Of a stretch of 64,000 bases of DNA, positions 11,205 to 22,599 are shown one piece after another. This stretch comes from Gordionus sp. m RMFG-2023. Lineage: Eukaryota > Nematomorpha > Gordioida > Chordodea > Parachordodidae. The notes beneath the pieces were generated by a model. The model was not told the DNA's origin and did not search any database. It was given only the letters and a program-made list of their open reading frames with translations. The DNA lies in assembly GCF_954871325.1 (NCBI RefSeq), contig NC_088777.1, forward strand, positions 25,893,366-25,957,365. Reading direction: 5' to 3'. The position numbers and the translations under genes are program-made. Every line of letters starts with the position of its first letter. The stretch's first letter is position 1.

Positions 11205-11899
11205 ATAAAAAATAATTTTAATTTATTAAAATTTTATTATACTACTAAATTTTAAATTTATTTTATTTTTTATATATCTCTACACTGAAAATTTACAGTC
11301 TTTATATATTTAAAAAATACATTTTTACATATTAAAATAATAAGTTTTTTAAAAGGTTATATAAATCTATTTCAAAAAACGAAAAAAGAAAGTGCGACAA
11401 GGTCGTCCGAACCTTATTTGTCAAAGGTCGTTTAAATTATTTTACAAAAAGTAAAAGAAAGAAAAATATAAAAGTTTTAATATACAAAATTAATATATTA
11501 ACATTTCCTTCTTTTTTTTAATGTCTTCTTTCCTCATTTTATTATTTTCACTTCCAGTCATTTGTTTCTCAATTTTTCCATTAGTCATTTGTTCGTATAT
11601 CTTGAGATAGTTTGTTTGACCATCTGATTATCGTTTGTTGTATCGTTTATGATCTTTTGTGAAACATCGTTGGTTGAACATTGCTTGTTGATTTGCTGTT
11701 TGTATTGATCATCCCATTTCTCTTTCAAAATTTTATATATATTTTTTTACAAAAATTTTTATTTATTTATAACAATCATTTTCTATGTCGTAAATCATAT
11801 TCTCTCTTTTGAAATTGACTTTGAAATTTCGAATTTTGAACTTGACTTGAACTTTCGAATTTTGAACTTGAACTTGTTCACTTCTTCCCCTTCAAAAAT
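11205..11899. other. AT-rich interval
   Basis: No coding block recognised. GACAAGGTCGTCCGAACC near 11396 and imperfect repeats of GACTTGAACTTTCGAATTT near 11820-11880 stand out. It may hold the 3' region of the neighbouring minus-strand gypsy fossil, but no LTR pair could be matched. Confidence 0.4.
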
Positions 11900-13862
11900 T
11901 TTTTCAGTACTTCTTTTGTTAAATTCGTTGCTCTTTTCTTTATTTGATCCAAATGTCTCCTAATAATATGATGTCCATTGTCTATTTTGTACGTTAAGTT
12001 TCCTTCTTTTTGTATCACTGTTACTTTGTCCCAAATATTTTCTTTAAACGTTTTGTATCAAATTTTTTCTCCTACGTCTATTTCTCTATTATTCGATATT
12101 TTCCTCCTTAATATATTTTCATTTTCTTCCATTGGTTTAATTAAATCCCATTTATTCCTCATTGTTCTTGAAAACATCAACTTGCTAGGTATCATATTTG
12201 TTGTATCATTAGGCGTATTTCTATAATTGAACAAAAAAATTTCCAACGCAATGTCCACATCTATTTTCTTGTTGTTTTCCATATTTCTTTTCATGTTCAT
12301 TTTCATCGTTTTTATCATGCGTTCACATTGCCCATTCGATTGTTGATGATGCGGTGCTGTGAGTATATGTTTGACACCATGATCTTCACAAAACTTTTTA
12401 AATAAATAGCTAGTAAAATTAGTACCATTTTCCGTCACTATTTTGTATGGTACTCCAAATAAACTAACAATTCTGATCAATTCTTTTATCGTAGATTCAG
12501 TTGTTAAGTTCTTCATACGTGTTATTATTGGAAATTTGCTATATGCGTCAACAAATACCATAAAATTGTTATTTTCAAATTGTGCAAAATCTATGTGTCC
12601 TCGTTCGAAAATCTTAGTTGCTTTCTCCCATGGGTTTTGTATGTTGTGTGGGTTATCTGTGTATTTATTACATGAATCACAATTTTTCACCTTTTGATCT
12701 ATTTCTGTATTTATACCAGGCTACCATAAGTAATTTCTTACTAACAATTTCGTTTTGACTGCTCCTAGATGTCCCTTGTGTAATTCACGTGAGATCTCCT
12801 TTCTCATATTCATCGGTATTATTATTCTGTTTTCCTTAAAAAGACAATCTTTCATCAAGCTCAATTCCATCTCCATATTTTTGTACGTTTTATTTTTTAT
12901 CGGGTTGTTACTCCTAATATTATCAATTATTTCCTTCATCCTTATTTGTTTCTTTAACTATGAAGTTTATTGGGATGTCCCATAATCTGTCATCAATTTT
13001 TTCACCTTCTATAATCTTTATCGCACTTTCGGTATTTGTTAATGGTAATCTTGATAAACAATCTGACACTAAATTCTGTTTCCCCGGTATATGTATTATT
13101 GTGTAATCATAAGCTTCCATTGCTAAATTCCACTTTTGTAATCGCATTGATATTGATTTTCTTTGAGTGTTTTTGAAAATATATATTAGCGGTTTGTGAT
13201 CTGTTATTATCGTAAATTTTGTCCCAATCAAATATTCTTGAAATTTTTTCACAGCATATATTATAGATAGAGCTTCTCTTTCAATATTTGTATAATTTGT
13301 TTCAGCTTTCTATAAAGTTCTCGACGCAAATGCTATAGGTTTTTCTTTACCATCGCCTTCAATGTGAAATAATACTGCACCTAATCCTTTTTTCGAAGCG
13401 TCAGTAGCAATTCCTATAGGCAATTCAGGATTGTAAAAATTTAGAGTTTGCGGACTACTAATTAACGTTTTCAAATCATGAAAATTTTTCTAATGTGCAT
13501 CTTCCCATGTCCACTTTTCTTTGTTAACGATTTTATATAACGGGTCTGCTAAGTCTGCAAAGTTACAAAAAAAATTTCTGTAATAACTGGCCATGCCTAA
13601 AAATGTTGCCAATTCCTCTTTTGTTGTTGGTCTTGGCATGTTTGTAATGGCTTTGATTTTATCTTCATTCAGATGCATGCCTTTTTCGTCTATATCATGT
13701 CCCAAAAATCTTATCTCCTTCTTCATAAACACACTCTTGTTGAAGTTTGGTGTAAGTCCATATTTTGTTATTTTGTCGAAGACTTTTTTATGTTGTTCAG
13801 ATGTACTGTATCATTATCACCAGTTATCAATAAATCATCTATGTAAAATATGACATCAGAGG
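11900..13862 (-). mobile_element. Ty3/gypsy fossil: reverse transcriptase, RNase H, integrase
   Basis: On the minus strand, in order from 13862 downward: the end of reverse transcriptase (RFLGHDIDEKGMHLNEDKI, ATFLGMASYYRNFF), RNase H and tether (TDHKPLIYIFKN, SDCLSRLPL), the integrase zinc finger (CDSCNKYT) and the integrase core (FVDAYSKFPII, VTENGTNFTSYLF, QSNGQCERMIKTM). Gag, protease and the catalytic half of reverse transcriptase are absent, and LTRs are not seen. It is broken about half a dozen times. It is a different family from the 24669 and 5474 elements. Confidence 0.8.
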
Positions 13863-14699
13863 TGCATTTTTTTAACCAAAAAAATAGAAGTATATATAAT
13901 TAGATATATAACGCAGTGGAAATTTTCTCAGGATTTTCATCATATTTTAGAAAAATATTTTTTCCTCTTGTTCATACATCATAATTGTGTTTTGTGATAA
14001 TATAATAATAGCTCAACTCTAGTAATTTTCATCGGAAGGAATTCTTTTTATCTGAAATATATTTAAAATTTTTAATAATAACTGAAATAAGGATGAGGAG
14101 TAGGATTAAAGGTTAACAAAACAAGGCCAACTTCCTTTTCTAATTTTAATTCAACTAATAATAATATAAATTTCTGAAAAATAATTTGATAAAATATATT
14201 GATAATTTCGCAACACCATTTTTATGTTAAATTGCTCATTTTCCATAATACAACGTGTAAGGAAAAAATTATTTCAATCTTTAAAAACAGCATTTAAAAT
14301 GCTCACATTTACTCAGTAAAATTTTGTTAAACAGTGAATATGAAAGGATAAAATATAGTGACTGAAAGATGGATGAGTGGAATGTATTATAAATTTTATT
14401 ATAGCAATCCAAAGTCCCATTTTCTATAAATTAATTGAAACAGGGACCATTATGCATACGGAAGAATATAAATATATTTAGTAAATTTATTAAAGTTATT
14501 GTAGAAATAGGAACCACAAAAATTAACATTATAATAAATAATGCAAGTAATGAAGAAAGCCTGAATACTCGTGAGATCCAATTATTGAATGTATTATATA
14601 TTTTAAAAAAAACATTGCGGATTTAATTTTATAAATTGATTTTCAGGATACTTAGATTTAGATGTTGCAAAAGAGATGACAAATTGCTCAATTTTCAAG
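13863..14699. other. AT-rich interval without recognised gene
   Basis: A short open frame at 14435-14626 is not similar to anything I know, and its composition is that of the surroundings. No TIR, LTR or tandem repeat was noted. Confidence 0.5.
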
Positions 14700-14999
14700 A
14701 TCTGGAATAGAGGTGGGCGCGGGCCTAATTTTTTATTCACGGCCCGCCCGCTCACGGTGGCAATAAAAAAATTCACGCCCATTCACGCTTACCACTAAAA
14801 AATTTTCGACCCGCCCGCTCACGATAAGCAATATTTTGATTAACGCCCGTCACGCCCGAAATTCACGGTGTTTTTAAATTTTTCAAAACTTGCTATAATA
14901 TCACACTTTTTTGAATTCATTCTATTTATTTCTCTAATTTCATAATCCATATTAATAACAAAAATAAATACAATCTATAAATCTAAATTTATTTAGAAA

Positions 15000-16420
15000 A
15001 AGAAGAATGCCCATCTTTTTTTATTACAATTGTGTACGCCTTTCCTCTAATAAGAGATTGGCTACAGGAAATAACCTTTCACTAGAAGCCGAACTTATAA
15101 TTTTCTTAAAAGGGAATGAATATTCCTGCTTCCAAAACTTCAAAATATTGTCTTGTAATTTATCTTATATGAATCTTTTAAGTTCATCCTCACAGCTTTC
15201 ATCGGTGATGTTGATGCTTCATCAGAATCATCTAAAAATTCTCTAAATTTTTTATTTAGAATATACGGTCTTTTATGAGTGTAAGATGAATTAGGAAAGT
15301 GATAGTTGGTATTGACCATTTAGAATATACGGTTTTTTATGAGTTTAGGATAAGTTAGGAAAGTTATAAATGATAATTGGCATTGACTTATGCATATCAT
15401 CTAATTTTATATCATTTCGCATTTTTAAGATTGTTTTATATATATCATTTTCTTCTTTTATTAAAAACTTAAGTCTTTTGAAATTCGAATCTAGAATTAT
15501 TAAAATAAATCTTGTTCTGTATTTTAAGGTTTTGATTGTTATTGTATCACGTTCAGAAGGTTAACAAAATTTTATTAATTTTTATTTCCATCAAACTTCA
15601 TTTATTGTGGGACGAGAATCTGCTCTCAGATTATCCGAGCCTTCTTTAAATATTGATAAAAATTTATCTAACTCGGATGCTGATATCAATTGTGGCTAAT
15701 CTATTTAATTCTTGTTGCTAAACAAGTAGACCTGTATTTCAGAATATGATTTTAAGAAACTCTGTAACATGATATATACAGAGTTCCATCTAGTTATTTT
15801 CGCTATTACAACTCGTTTTAGAGTGTGGTTTAGTTTGCTATTAGCTGTAGATTGTTTGAAATATTGTACCATTTTTTTACACCATTTATTTATGGCTATT
15901 TCAGTTAAACAATTGTCAAAAATATAATGCATAATATTATTTAGTATATGGCATATACATGCAAGCGTTTCGTCATCTTTGAATGCACTTATAAGATTTG
16001 CTCTGTTATCACTCACAACACATTTATTTAATTATTTTCTACTTCTGTATATTCTCCTAAAATTAATTGATTACACTTTTAATTTTGACGTTTTTTTCAT
16101 CCATTGCCATTGTGTCCAAAACAAATGTTTTTAATTTAAAATCCTTAATGATAATATGTCCTATAATGGTTAAAAAACTTAGATTTTTATAGTCATCCGT
16201 CCAAATATCAGTGATTATGGAAAAGTAATTATTATTGATCATGCTTTTAATCTTAAATTTTATTTCATGGTATATTTTTGGACCTATAGTATTCATGAGA
16301 GTTTTCCGGTTCACAACTTAAATATTTTGTTATCCATATGTAACACCAACATTTATCTCTTGGCCTAGCTTGTAAAATCCTTCACCTTCTGTTGCATTTA
16401 AAGATTGAAGATCTTTATAA
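15000..16420 (-). pseudogene. hAT family 3 transposase, decayed
   Basis: Minus-strand blocks in order: a PKINVGVT-like N-terminal part, VNRKTLMNTIGPKIYHEI; SIITDIWTDDYKNLSFLTI with the first catalytic Asp; VVSDNRANLISAF with the second Asp; CICHILNNIMHYIF (the Cys-His pair typical of hAT); TRWNSVYIMLQSF with the conserved Trp; and, near 15000-15060, VANLLLEERRTQL from the C-terminal dimerisation region. This fits the ZBED-like hAT branch. Stops and frame changes separate the blocks, so it is not functional. A 64-bp tandem duplication (15254-15385) interrupts the part before the C-terminal domain. Confidence 0.75.
15254..15385. repeat. Tandem duplication inside hAT family 3
   Basis: The block from ATTTAGAATATACGG to the AGTTATAAATGATA-like end occurs twice at an offset of 64 bp. 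The same duplication is present in the other copy of this family (57846-57980), so it arose before the two copies separated. Confidence 0.75.
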
Positions 16421-16824
16421 ATAAAATATAACTGACTTTTCTGTAAAAAGTTTAAGCAAAATTTAGCATAAAGTCTCGCGACAAAAAACACCTAAACAAA
16501 AAAAGAAAATAGAACTAACTATGTTGTTTATAAAATGCGGAAGATTTTTAGCTTTCATTATTCTTTTTTAAAAAAGAACTAAATTAAATAAGAAAATATA
16601 TAATATAATTATACTAATTTATATTTATAAAAAATTAATTTAAAAAATTAAAATTTCCGTGATTCACGGGAAATTTATGTTCATGCCTGATCACGCCCGG
16701 GGAAAATTTTGGGAAGGCCCGTCACGCCTTGAAATTTAAAATTTATTCACACTCACGCCGTGACCCACCGTGACACGATGGGTCACGCCTAATTTCACGG
16801 CCCGCGCCCACCTCTAATCTGGAA

Positions 16825-17422
16825 TCGTTTCAAAAAATTAAATAATTATCATATTTGTTTAAATAACATATTTTTAGATAATATATTTTTAATATAACAT
16901 GAAAAAAAAATCAATATTGACCTGTAAAATAATTGTAAGGAGATTTCCTCAAATTTCCCTCATTTATAGTTTCCCGAGAAATTTACATCCCTATTAAAAT
17001 TGATTGATGTTTTTAATTTAGGACCAGTCGTTATATTTAAAAAAAATTAACTAATTATAATGTCTATGCGCATTTTATCAGATTAGAAAGTATCTAGTAA
17101 AGTGATTTTTTACAAAATTATATTTACAATAAATGATTAAACTTAAAAAAATTATAGTTCCTTTATTATTTTAATATTTTTTATCAAATTCATTATAAAA
17201 GTACATGAAAAAATTTTACATTATAAGATAGGAACCCCACACCTCGGATTCTAGGCAGACACCATTAGTTATGAACTGGGTAAGGTACTAGAATAAGGTG
17301 GTTTTAATTTGTATATATTATAGGTTAATCAAATTAGATTGTTGTTAATCTACTTATTATACCATTGAATATCAGGATGTGGTATTGTAGACACTTTTAT
17401 ATAAAAAGGAAACAAAATAATG
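16825..17422. other. AT-rich interval
   Basis: No gene or element end recognised between the two hAT elements. Confidence 0.55.
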
Positions 17423-18478
17423 TATATTTGCAGGCGCGTACGCAGAGGGGCGGGCAGGGAGACAAATCTCCACCCCAAAGCCAAAAAATACAGATGCTGG
17501 ATTATATTTTTTAAAAATATTATTGTTATAAATATTTATTCCTATCTCATATATATTTAATTACATTTATTTATCACATTCATCCACTAAGTTATTTTAT
17601 CAATTAATTTCGATTTCAAGTTTTCCTTGGTGTAATATTTACCTATTATTTTTTATTGACGTATTATTTATCTAAATTAATTTCTAGTCAAATAATAATT
17701 ATCTCTGAAACTCCTTGTCCAATAGGGAGAAAGAAATTGCAAGTTTGCCCAACGAGATCGAGTCTCCGCCATTAAGCAGTAACAGCTTTTATGGAGTTAG
17801 AAGAGTCGATTATTAATGCTATTTCTGAAATATCACATGGCTTGAAAGAAATATTTCCTCAGAAGCAAGAAAATTATTGGAAACAATACTTATTACAATT
17901 TTTTCTTTCTCATTAGAATGTATTATTTAATTATAGTACAACTATTTTATGTAATACTTTTCAAAAACATGACATTTACTTGATTAAGAAGATGAGAATA
18001 GCGGAGAGCATTTTATTAGAACTCAAGAAAATTAGAGCTAATGTTGATGAAGAATTTCATATTTTATATGTTATTGATGAGTCAAAAGCAGAGCTATATG
18101 TGTTTAATATTTGTCCCCCTCGACTTGCAGCAAGCAAGTTCATCGTCAAAACATTAATATAGGATCAGTAGAAGAGTATTATAAAACAAATGTCCCCTCT
18201 TTTAGATACATTTATAACCCGAATAAATGAATGGTTTTTAATTCATCATGCAGCACTTACCAATCCGCAGATATTATTCACAAAAGCCTTTCTAACCGTT
18301 TTCAGATGGTGATAGAGAAAATATATATTTGTTAGATTTTTATCATGAAGATGTTAAAGTATCTTATGATGCCTAATTAGCTGAATAACTATGATTAAAA
18401 GATTAACTATGGTTGATACAGTCATAAAAAATGCAATGGATGCTTTGCATTATTTCAAAAACATTTTAGATTTATATT

Positions 18479-18570
18479 CCAAATGTATTAAAATGGTTAT
18501 ATATACATATATATTAGCAACTCTCCAAATGTATTAAAATGGTTATATATACATATATATTAGCAACTCT
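18479..18570 (+). repeat. 46-bp tandem duplication in hAT family 1
   Basis: Two identical adjacent 46-bp units begin CCAAATGTATTAAAATGG and end TTAGCAACTCT. They lie just before the C-terminal coding block. Identity suggests a recent event. Confidence 0.9.
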
Positions 18571-18617
18571 TCCCATTAGTAAACTAATGAGAACATTCTC
18601 TTTTTTAAAAAGAATAA

Positions 18618-18942
18618 CAGAGCCCTGCAGAGGTACCATTTGAAGGAAACGGCTCGGATTTTTTTTTCAAAATTTTTTTCAACCCGACCCAAGTTTTTTT
18701 TTAATTTTCAGGCCCGACCTGGCAGGTCCGGCCCGAATTTTTTTAAAATAAATTATATTTATTTTTGATTTTTATAACTAATAATGGCGATTTCAAATAT
18801 TTGGTTTTAAAATATAGAGCCCGGCCCGGATATTTTTTTTTAAAAATCAGGCCCAACCCGGGTGTTTTTTTTAAAAAAAATTTGGGCTGTTTAAAAAAAT
18901 TAAAATACGGGCCGGCCCGGGGGCCGGGCCTGCAAGTCTCTG
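18618..18942 (+). mobile_element. GC-rich non-autonomous hAT-like MITE inside hAT family 1
   Basis: The ends are CAGAGCCCTGCAGAGGTACC on the left and GGGCCTGCAAGTCTCTG on the right, giving short inverted ends CAGAG..CTGCA. The interior is a series of GGCCCGG-type blocks separated by T runs, with no coding capacity. The target in the family-1 transposase runs AAGAATAA | AAAACATACC, as seen from the uninterrupted copy near 51310. Related copies: 4318-4434, 21441-21715, 52793-52960 and 59429-59625. Confidence 0.8.
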
Positions 18943-19396
18943 AAAAACATACCTATGAAGTACAACTTCTGAAAGTAGATTGAATGGTTTGGATCTTTTG
19001 AATATTCATAGACATTTAACGCCAAGCAAGAATGAGATAATTGAAAAAATAGTTCAAAACATACAAAATACAATTATTCATAAGAAACTTTTTGTGTATT
19101 ATTTATATTTCCAACATTTAAATTTTTTATACTTTATATATAAATTTTAAAGGCTCAAAAAATTCAAATTTCAATTTTGGGTCATTTAAGTGATTCATAT
19201 CGTGGTTATTATATTCACTTTATATTTTATATATATATAATTTTTTTGTAATTCACATTAATTTAAAATTATGTATTAGAAAAGTTATTAGTCCTAATAA
19301 ATTTATGCTTAATATTTTTAAATAACAATATTTCTTAAAAAATTTTATTATCCCCCCACCCCAGACCAAATTCCTGCGTACGCGCCTGTATATTTG

Positions 19397-21051
19397 TGCA
19401 TATGAATTAAATTTATTACAAAAATGAATATTATATACGTATATCTTTCATATTACAAAGGAGAATAACATTTTTATTCTATAATTATGCTATTTATTAT
19501 TCATTTAGAAAATAAAAATTCCAAAAAATATTGAGTTTTCGATGGCTTTTAAGCATACTTTTATAAAAAGAAGAGCGCTTATGTATTAAACAAATCAAAA
19601 TAGGGTGTCCTAGTTCACAAGCTTTTGGCCTATACTAAAAAATAATTAAATATACCAATTAAGTCGACGCAGGATACAGCCTAAGACTTTATTTAATATA
19701 TTATAAATAATTGAAATATATTTGGAACCACGTCCAAGAAAAATATATTGAAAAAAATGTATAAAAAGAAATTCAATTTCGCGAATTCAAAATCATTCAA
19801 TTTCTAAATAATGAAAATATTTTTGTTAAAAAACAAATATATATCTATTTTTATCGATCATAACTAACTTAACTTGATTGGCATATGTTTAAATATTAAT
19901 GCAAATTGTAAACCTAAGTTACTAATCCTGGACCAGATTCCATGTCTTTCTTTTATAACGAGAGTTATTTAAAATTACGTATATCATATGGAAGGGAAAT
20001 ATTTTTCCTTTAAAATATGCCATAAATTGCAAAACAATAATTTTTTAAACAATATCGCCTATTTAAAAATTTATTATTTGTTTATAATATAGTTTTAGAA
20101 AGAAATAAAATAAGTTTTTGGAATAAAAATTTTGTTTATGCATCTCTTCATTATTTCATCTTTTATTGAAGAAGGAATATCTTTAGATTAATTATTTTTC
20201 AATATCAATCATTGTTATTCGATGAAACGCTATTTTTAGTATAAGGTTGAAGAGTTTGATTCGGATAAGGCTTGATTAAATAAGATTTTAAAAAAAGTAT
20301 AAATTTATATGAATGCGATCTCTTTATATAGGTCAAGATCGAGTTAATTAGATTATTATATTTACCGATCTCCTTCAATTAATTACTCGAAGGAATCAAA
20401 TCCCTAAAATAAATTTTCTTATAATAAAAAAATAATTATTACATTGCACAAGAAATCGTTCTTTTGTAATGAAGTTCGTTTTTTGAAAAAAATGATGAAC
20501 GACGTTCCTTTTATTTTTGACTAACATTGAAAGTAAACACGTTTCTTTTTTTGAAGAATGCGTTTATTTTTTAAGTTCGTTCAATTTTAGAAAATCCTCT
20601 TATTTATATTCATTTAAAAATAAAAAATATTAATTCAAAATTTTTAAGAAAAAAGGGTTATTTTAGCTGTTTCTTTTATCACATTAGAACATTTTTTAAC
20701 CAGCCACTATTTCTGTCCTATATATTTTATTAACTTGAATATTGTTATTATAACTTATGGATTAACGCAAGCATGGATAATTCTGAAAATTTAGAATCAG
20801 ATGAATTAACATTAACATGATATAATGAATACTTTACAGTAACATCATATATATATTCGGTAAACTAAGTCTATTCTTACCAAATGTAAAATGTGTCCAA
20901 AAGTATAACATCAGTTTCGATATCTTGAGGTTCTAATTTATAGAGATATTTGATAGTGATATTTATTATTATATCTAGCATATCTATAAGTATCCTGTTA
21001 ATAATTTATGTATTTAATAAGCTAATTAAACTATATCATTAAATATTATAT
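19397..21051. other. AT-rich interval without recognised gene
   Basis: Only low-complexity AT-rich sequence. A segment at about 20450-20600 has repeated GTTCGTTYTTTTG-like words that may belong to an undefined MITE; no paired ends were found. Confidence 0.5.
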
Positions 21052-21408
21052 GGTAGCGTCAATGTGTTTTTTCTCATTTTTGAGCTACTTTTTTAAAAAT
21101 TTACGAATCTAATTTTACCGGAAATATATGCTCATGTTTGGAATACCTACCCTATGAATTTCTGACAATTTTTCATGAACTTTTAAACCGAATATAATTT
21201 ATATTAAATTTTCCATATATTTTTTATATAAATTATATGACTCAAAGGTTAACAGCAAAATTGTCTAGTCTACAATTCATAAGATAGGTATTTCAAACAT
21301 GATAGAATATATTTCCAGTAAAATCAGATTTTTAAATTTAATAAAACGCGCTCAAAATATAAAGTTGTAAAAATAACACAATTCCGGAAAAAACGCATTG
21401 ACGCCAAC
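21052..21408. mobile_element. Foldback MITE with long terminal inverted repeats
   Basis: The outer ends are GTAGCGTCAATGTGTTTTTTC and the inverse of TTGGCGTCAATGCGTTTTTTC. Inverted similarity continues for about 130 bp, including CCGGAAATATATGCTCATG against its counterpart near 21305. The centre is AT-rich and non-coding. A TA-type or other short target duplication cannot be proved in this AT context, so the superfamily is open. Confidence 0.7.
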
Positions 21409-21440
21409 ATATACATATATATAAAATAGTTAATATCTTT

Positions 21441-21715
21441 CAGAGACCTGCTGGCCCGGCCCTAAACCCGGCCGTATTTTAATTTTTTTTAATATACCCG
21501 GGCCTAAGATTGTTGAACCCGGGCAAGGCCGGGCTTTAATATTTTTTATAAAAATTTATACATTATGAGTTAATTGTTATAAGATTATATTATATTATAG
21601 TTATGATTAATATAATTGGGTGAGGTTGAATATAATTTTAAAAAATTCCGAGCCGGGCCATAAAAAATTTTTGAAAAAAAAATCCGGGCCGGGCCGTACA
21701 AATGGTACCTCTTCT
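21441..21715 (+). mobile_element. GC-rich non-autonomous hAT-like MITE
   Basis: Starts CAGAGACCTGCTGGCCCGG and ends in an inverted CAAATGGTACCTCTTCT block like the ends of the 18618 copy. The interior holds CGGGCC blocks separated by A/T runs and has no coding potential. It sits 33 bp from the foldback element. Confidence 0.7.
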
Positions 21716-22132
21716 AATTTATTAATTTTTAGTGTTATTCAAAATATTATTTTTAAGTTTTTATCAAGAGTTTTATATTTTAATAGTTGAATACAATTTA
21801 AAGTATTATAAATTTATATATTTTATAAATAATTAAATTATATCATTCTTAATAAGAAATGAGATAATTGATTGGATTATATTAAATCTATTCTAATCTT
21901 TATTAATATGAATTTATTTCACATGAGTATGGACTATAAAATGATTGTGATATTCATTATATTGACCCAATCTTTAATGGAAGATTTTGATCATCTTTTA
22001 ATTATTATAATTTTCTAGTTGAAATATATTTAGATATCAAGCCTATTTATGAGAATAATAATACTATTATAAACTACTTATTGTGAATGTATGTTGTAAA
22101 TATTTATTTTGTCAGTATATACTAAATTAGTG

Positions 22133-22298
22133 TTGTTGAACGGCGCAATTCTTAAAACGGTTAGCATTTTATTTTAGCCAAAAAATATTACGTAATTCTC
22201 TGGATTTCGTTAATAGATGTTCAAACCTTTTTACCTTCATTATGCAAAATCTCTAGTTTTGGCTAAGTTTAGGTTAGTCCTTAAAAATCGAGCCGTAT
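22133..22298. mobile_element. Diverged relative of the TAGTGTTGT MITE
   Basis: Begins TAGTGTTGTTGAACGGCGC and ends near AAAATCGAGCCGTATAC. It shares its left end and the GATTTCG..AATAGATG core with the MITE at 46672-46892. The right TIR is decayed and no target duplication is recognisable. Confidence 0.5.
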
Positions 22299-22599
22299 AC
22301 TATACCAAATACAATGCTCTTGAACAAATTTTTTTGTACCAAAGCATATAAGAGAGGACATTTTAAATAAATCAAGAAAATATTATCTATTTTTTTATAA
22401 TATCTTAATTATAAAAATTAGAGGATTAAGCCTACATTAAATAATTAAAGGTTATAAAATAATTATAGAATCTTAGTTTATTTAAAATCAGCTGTTAAAG
22501 GGTCGACGATCCTGATTTCGATCTTTATTTTGGCAAATTACACGGATTTATGATTTTCTCTTAAATTGAAGATCGTGATCGAGATCATTTTGTTAAATA

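Larger units (their letters stand above)
14708..16816 (-). mobile_element. hAT family 3, copy 1, with TIRs and exact 8-bp target duplication
   Basis: The termini are TAGAGGTGGGCGCGGGCC and its inverse (TIR about 18 bp), flanked by ATCTGGAA at 14700-14707 and 16817-16824. Both subterminal regions (14730-14870 and 16660-16800) are packed with CACGCC / GGGCGTGA motifs in both orientations, the usual arrangement of hAT transposase binding sites. The coding strand is minus. A second copy with a different target duplication lies at 56396-58529. Confidence 0.9.
17705..19080 (+). pseudogene. hAT family 1 transposase remnant (DUF4371/ZMYM-like hAT)
   Basis: Plus-strand blocks: ETPCPIGRKKLQVCPTR (the pre-catalytic 'PTRW' region), ELEESIINAISEISHGLKE, KKMRIAESILLELKKIRANVDEEFH and LYVFNICPPRLAASKF, then the C-terminal dimerisation block with ATLPISKLMR interrupted by the MITE and resuming as a decayed KTYLRS region. 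It compares block by block with 50583-51470. Many frame breaks. The N-terminal zinc finger and the first catalytic region are missing. Confidence 0.65.
17431..19388 (+). mobile_element. hAT family 1, copy with both TIRs and exact 8-bp target duplication
   Basis: The ends are CAGGCGCGTACGCAG and its exact inverse. They are flanked by TATATTTG at 17423-17430 and 19389-19396. Runs of C-rich sequence lie next to both TIRs. The internal coding region is a decayed transposase, interrupted by a GC-rich MITE (18618-18942) and a 46-bp tandem duplication (18479-18570). The element is 1958 bp, shorter than a full hAT because the N-terminal and central coding parts are deleted. Other members of the family are at 4318-5473, about 44600-44836 and 47203-52028. 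Confidence 0.92.

Noticed and set aside
14435-14626. 63-codon open frame as a possible host exon
   Set aside because: No recognisable motif, no convincing splice sites, composition like its surroundings.
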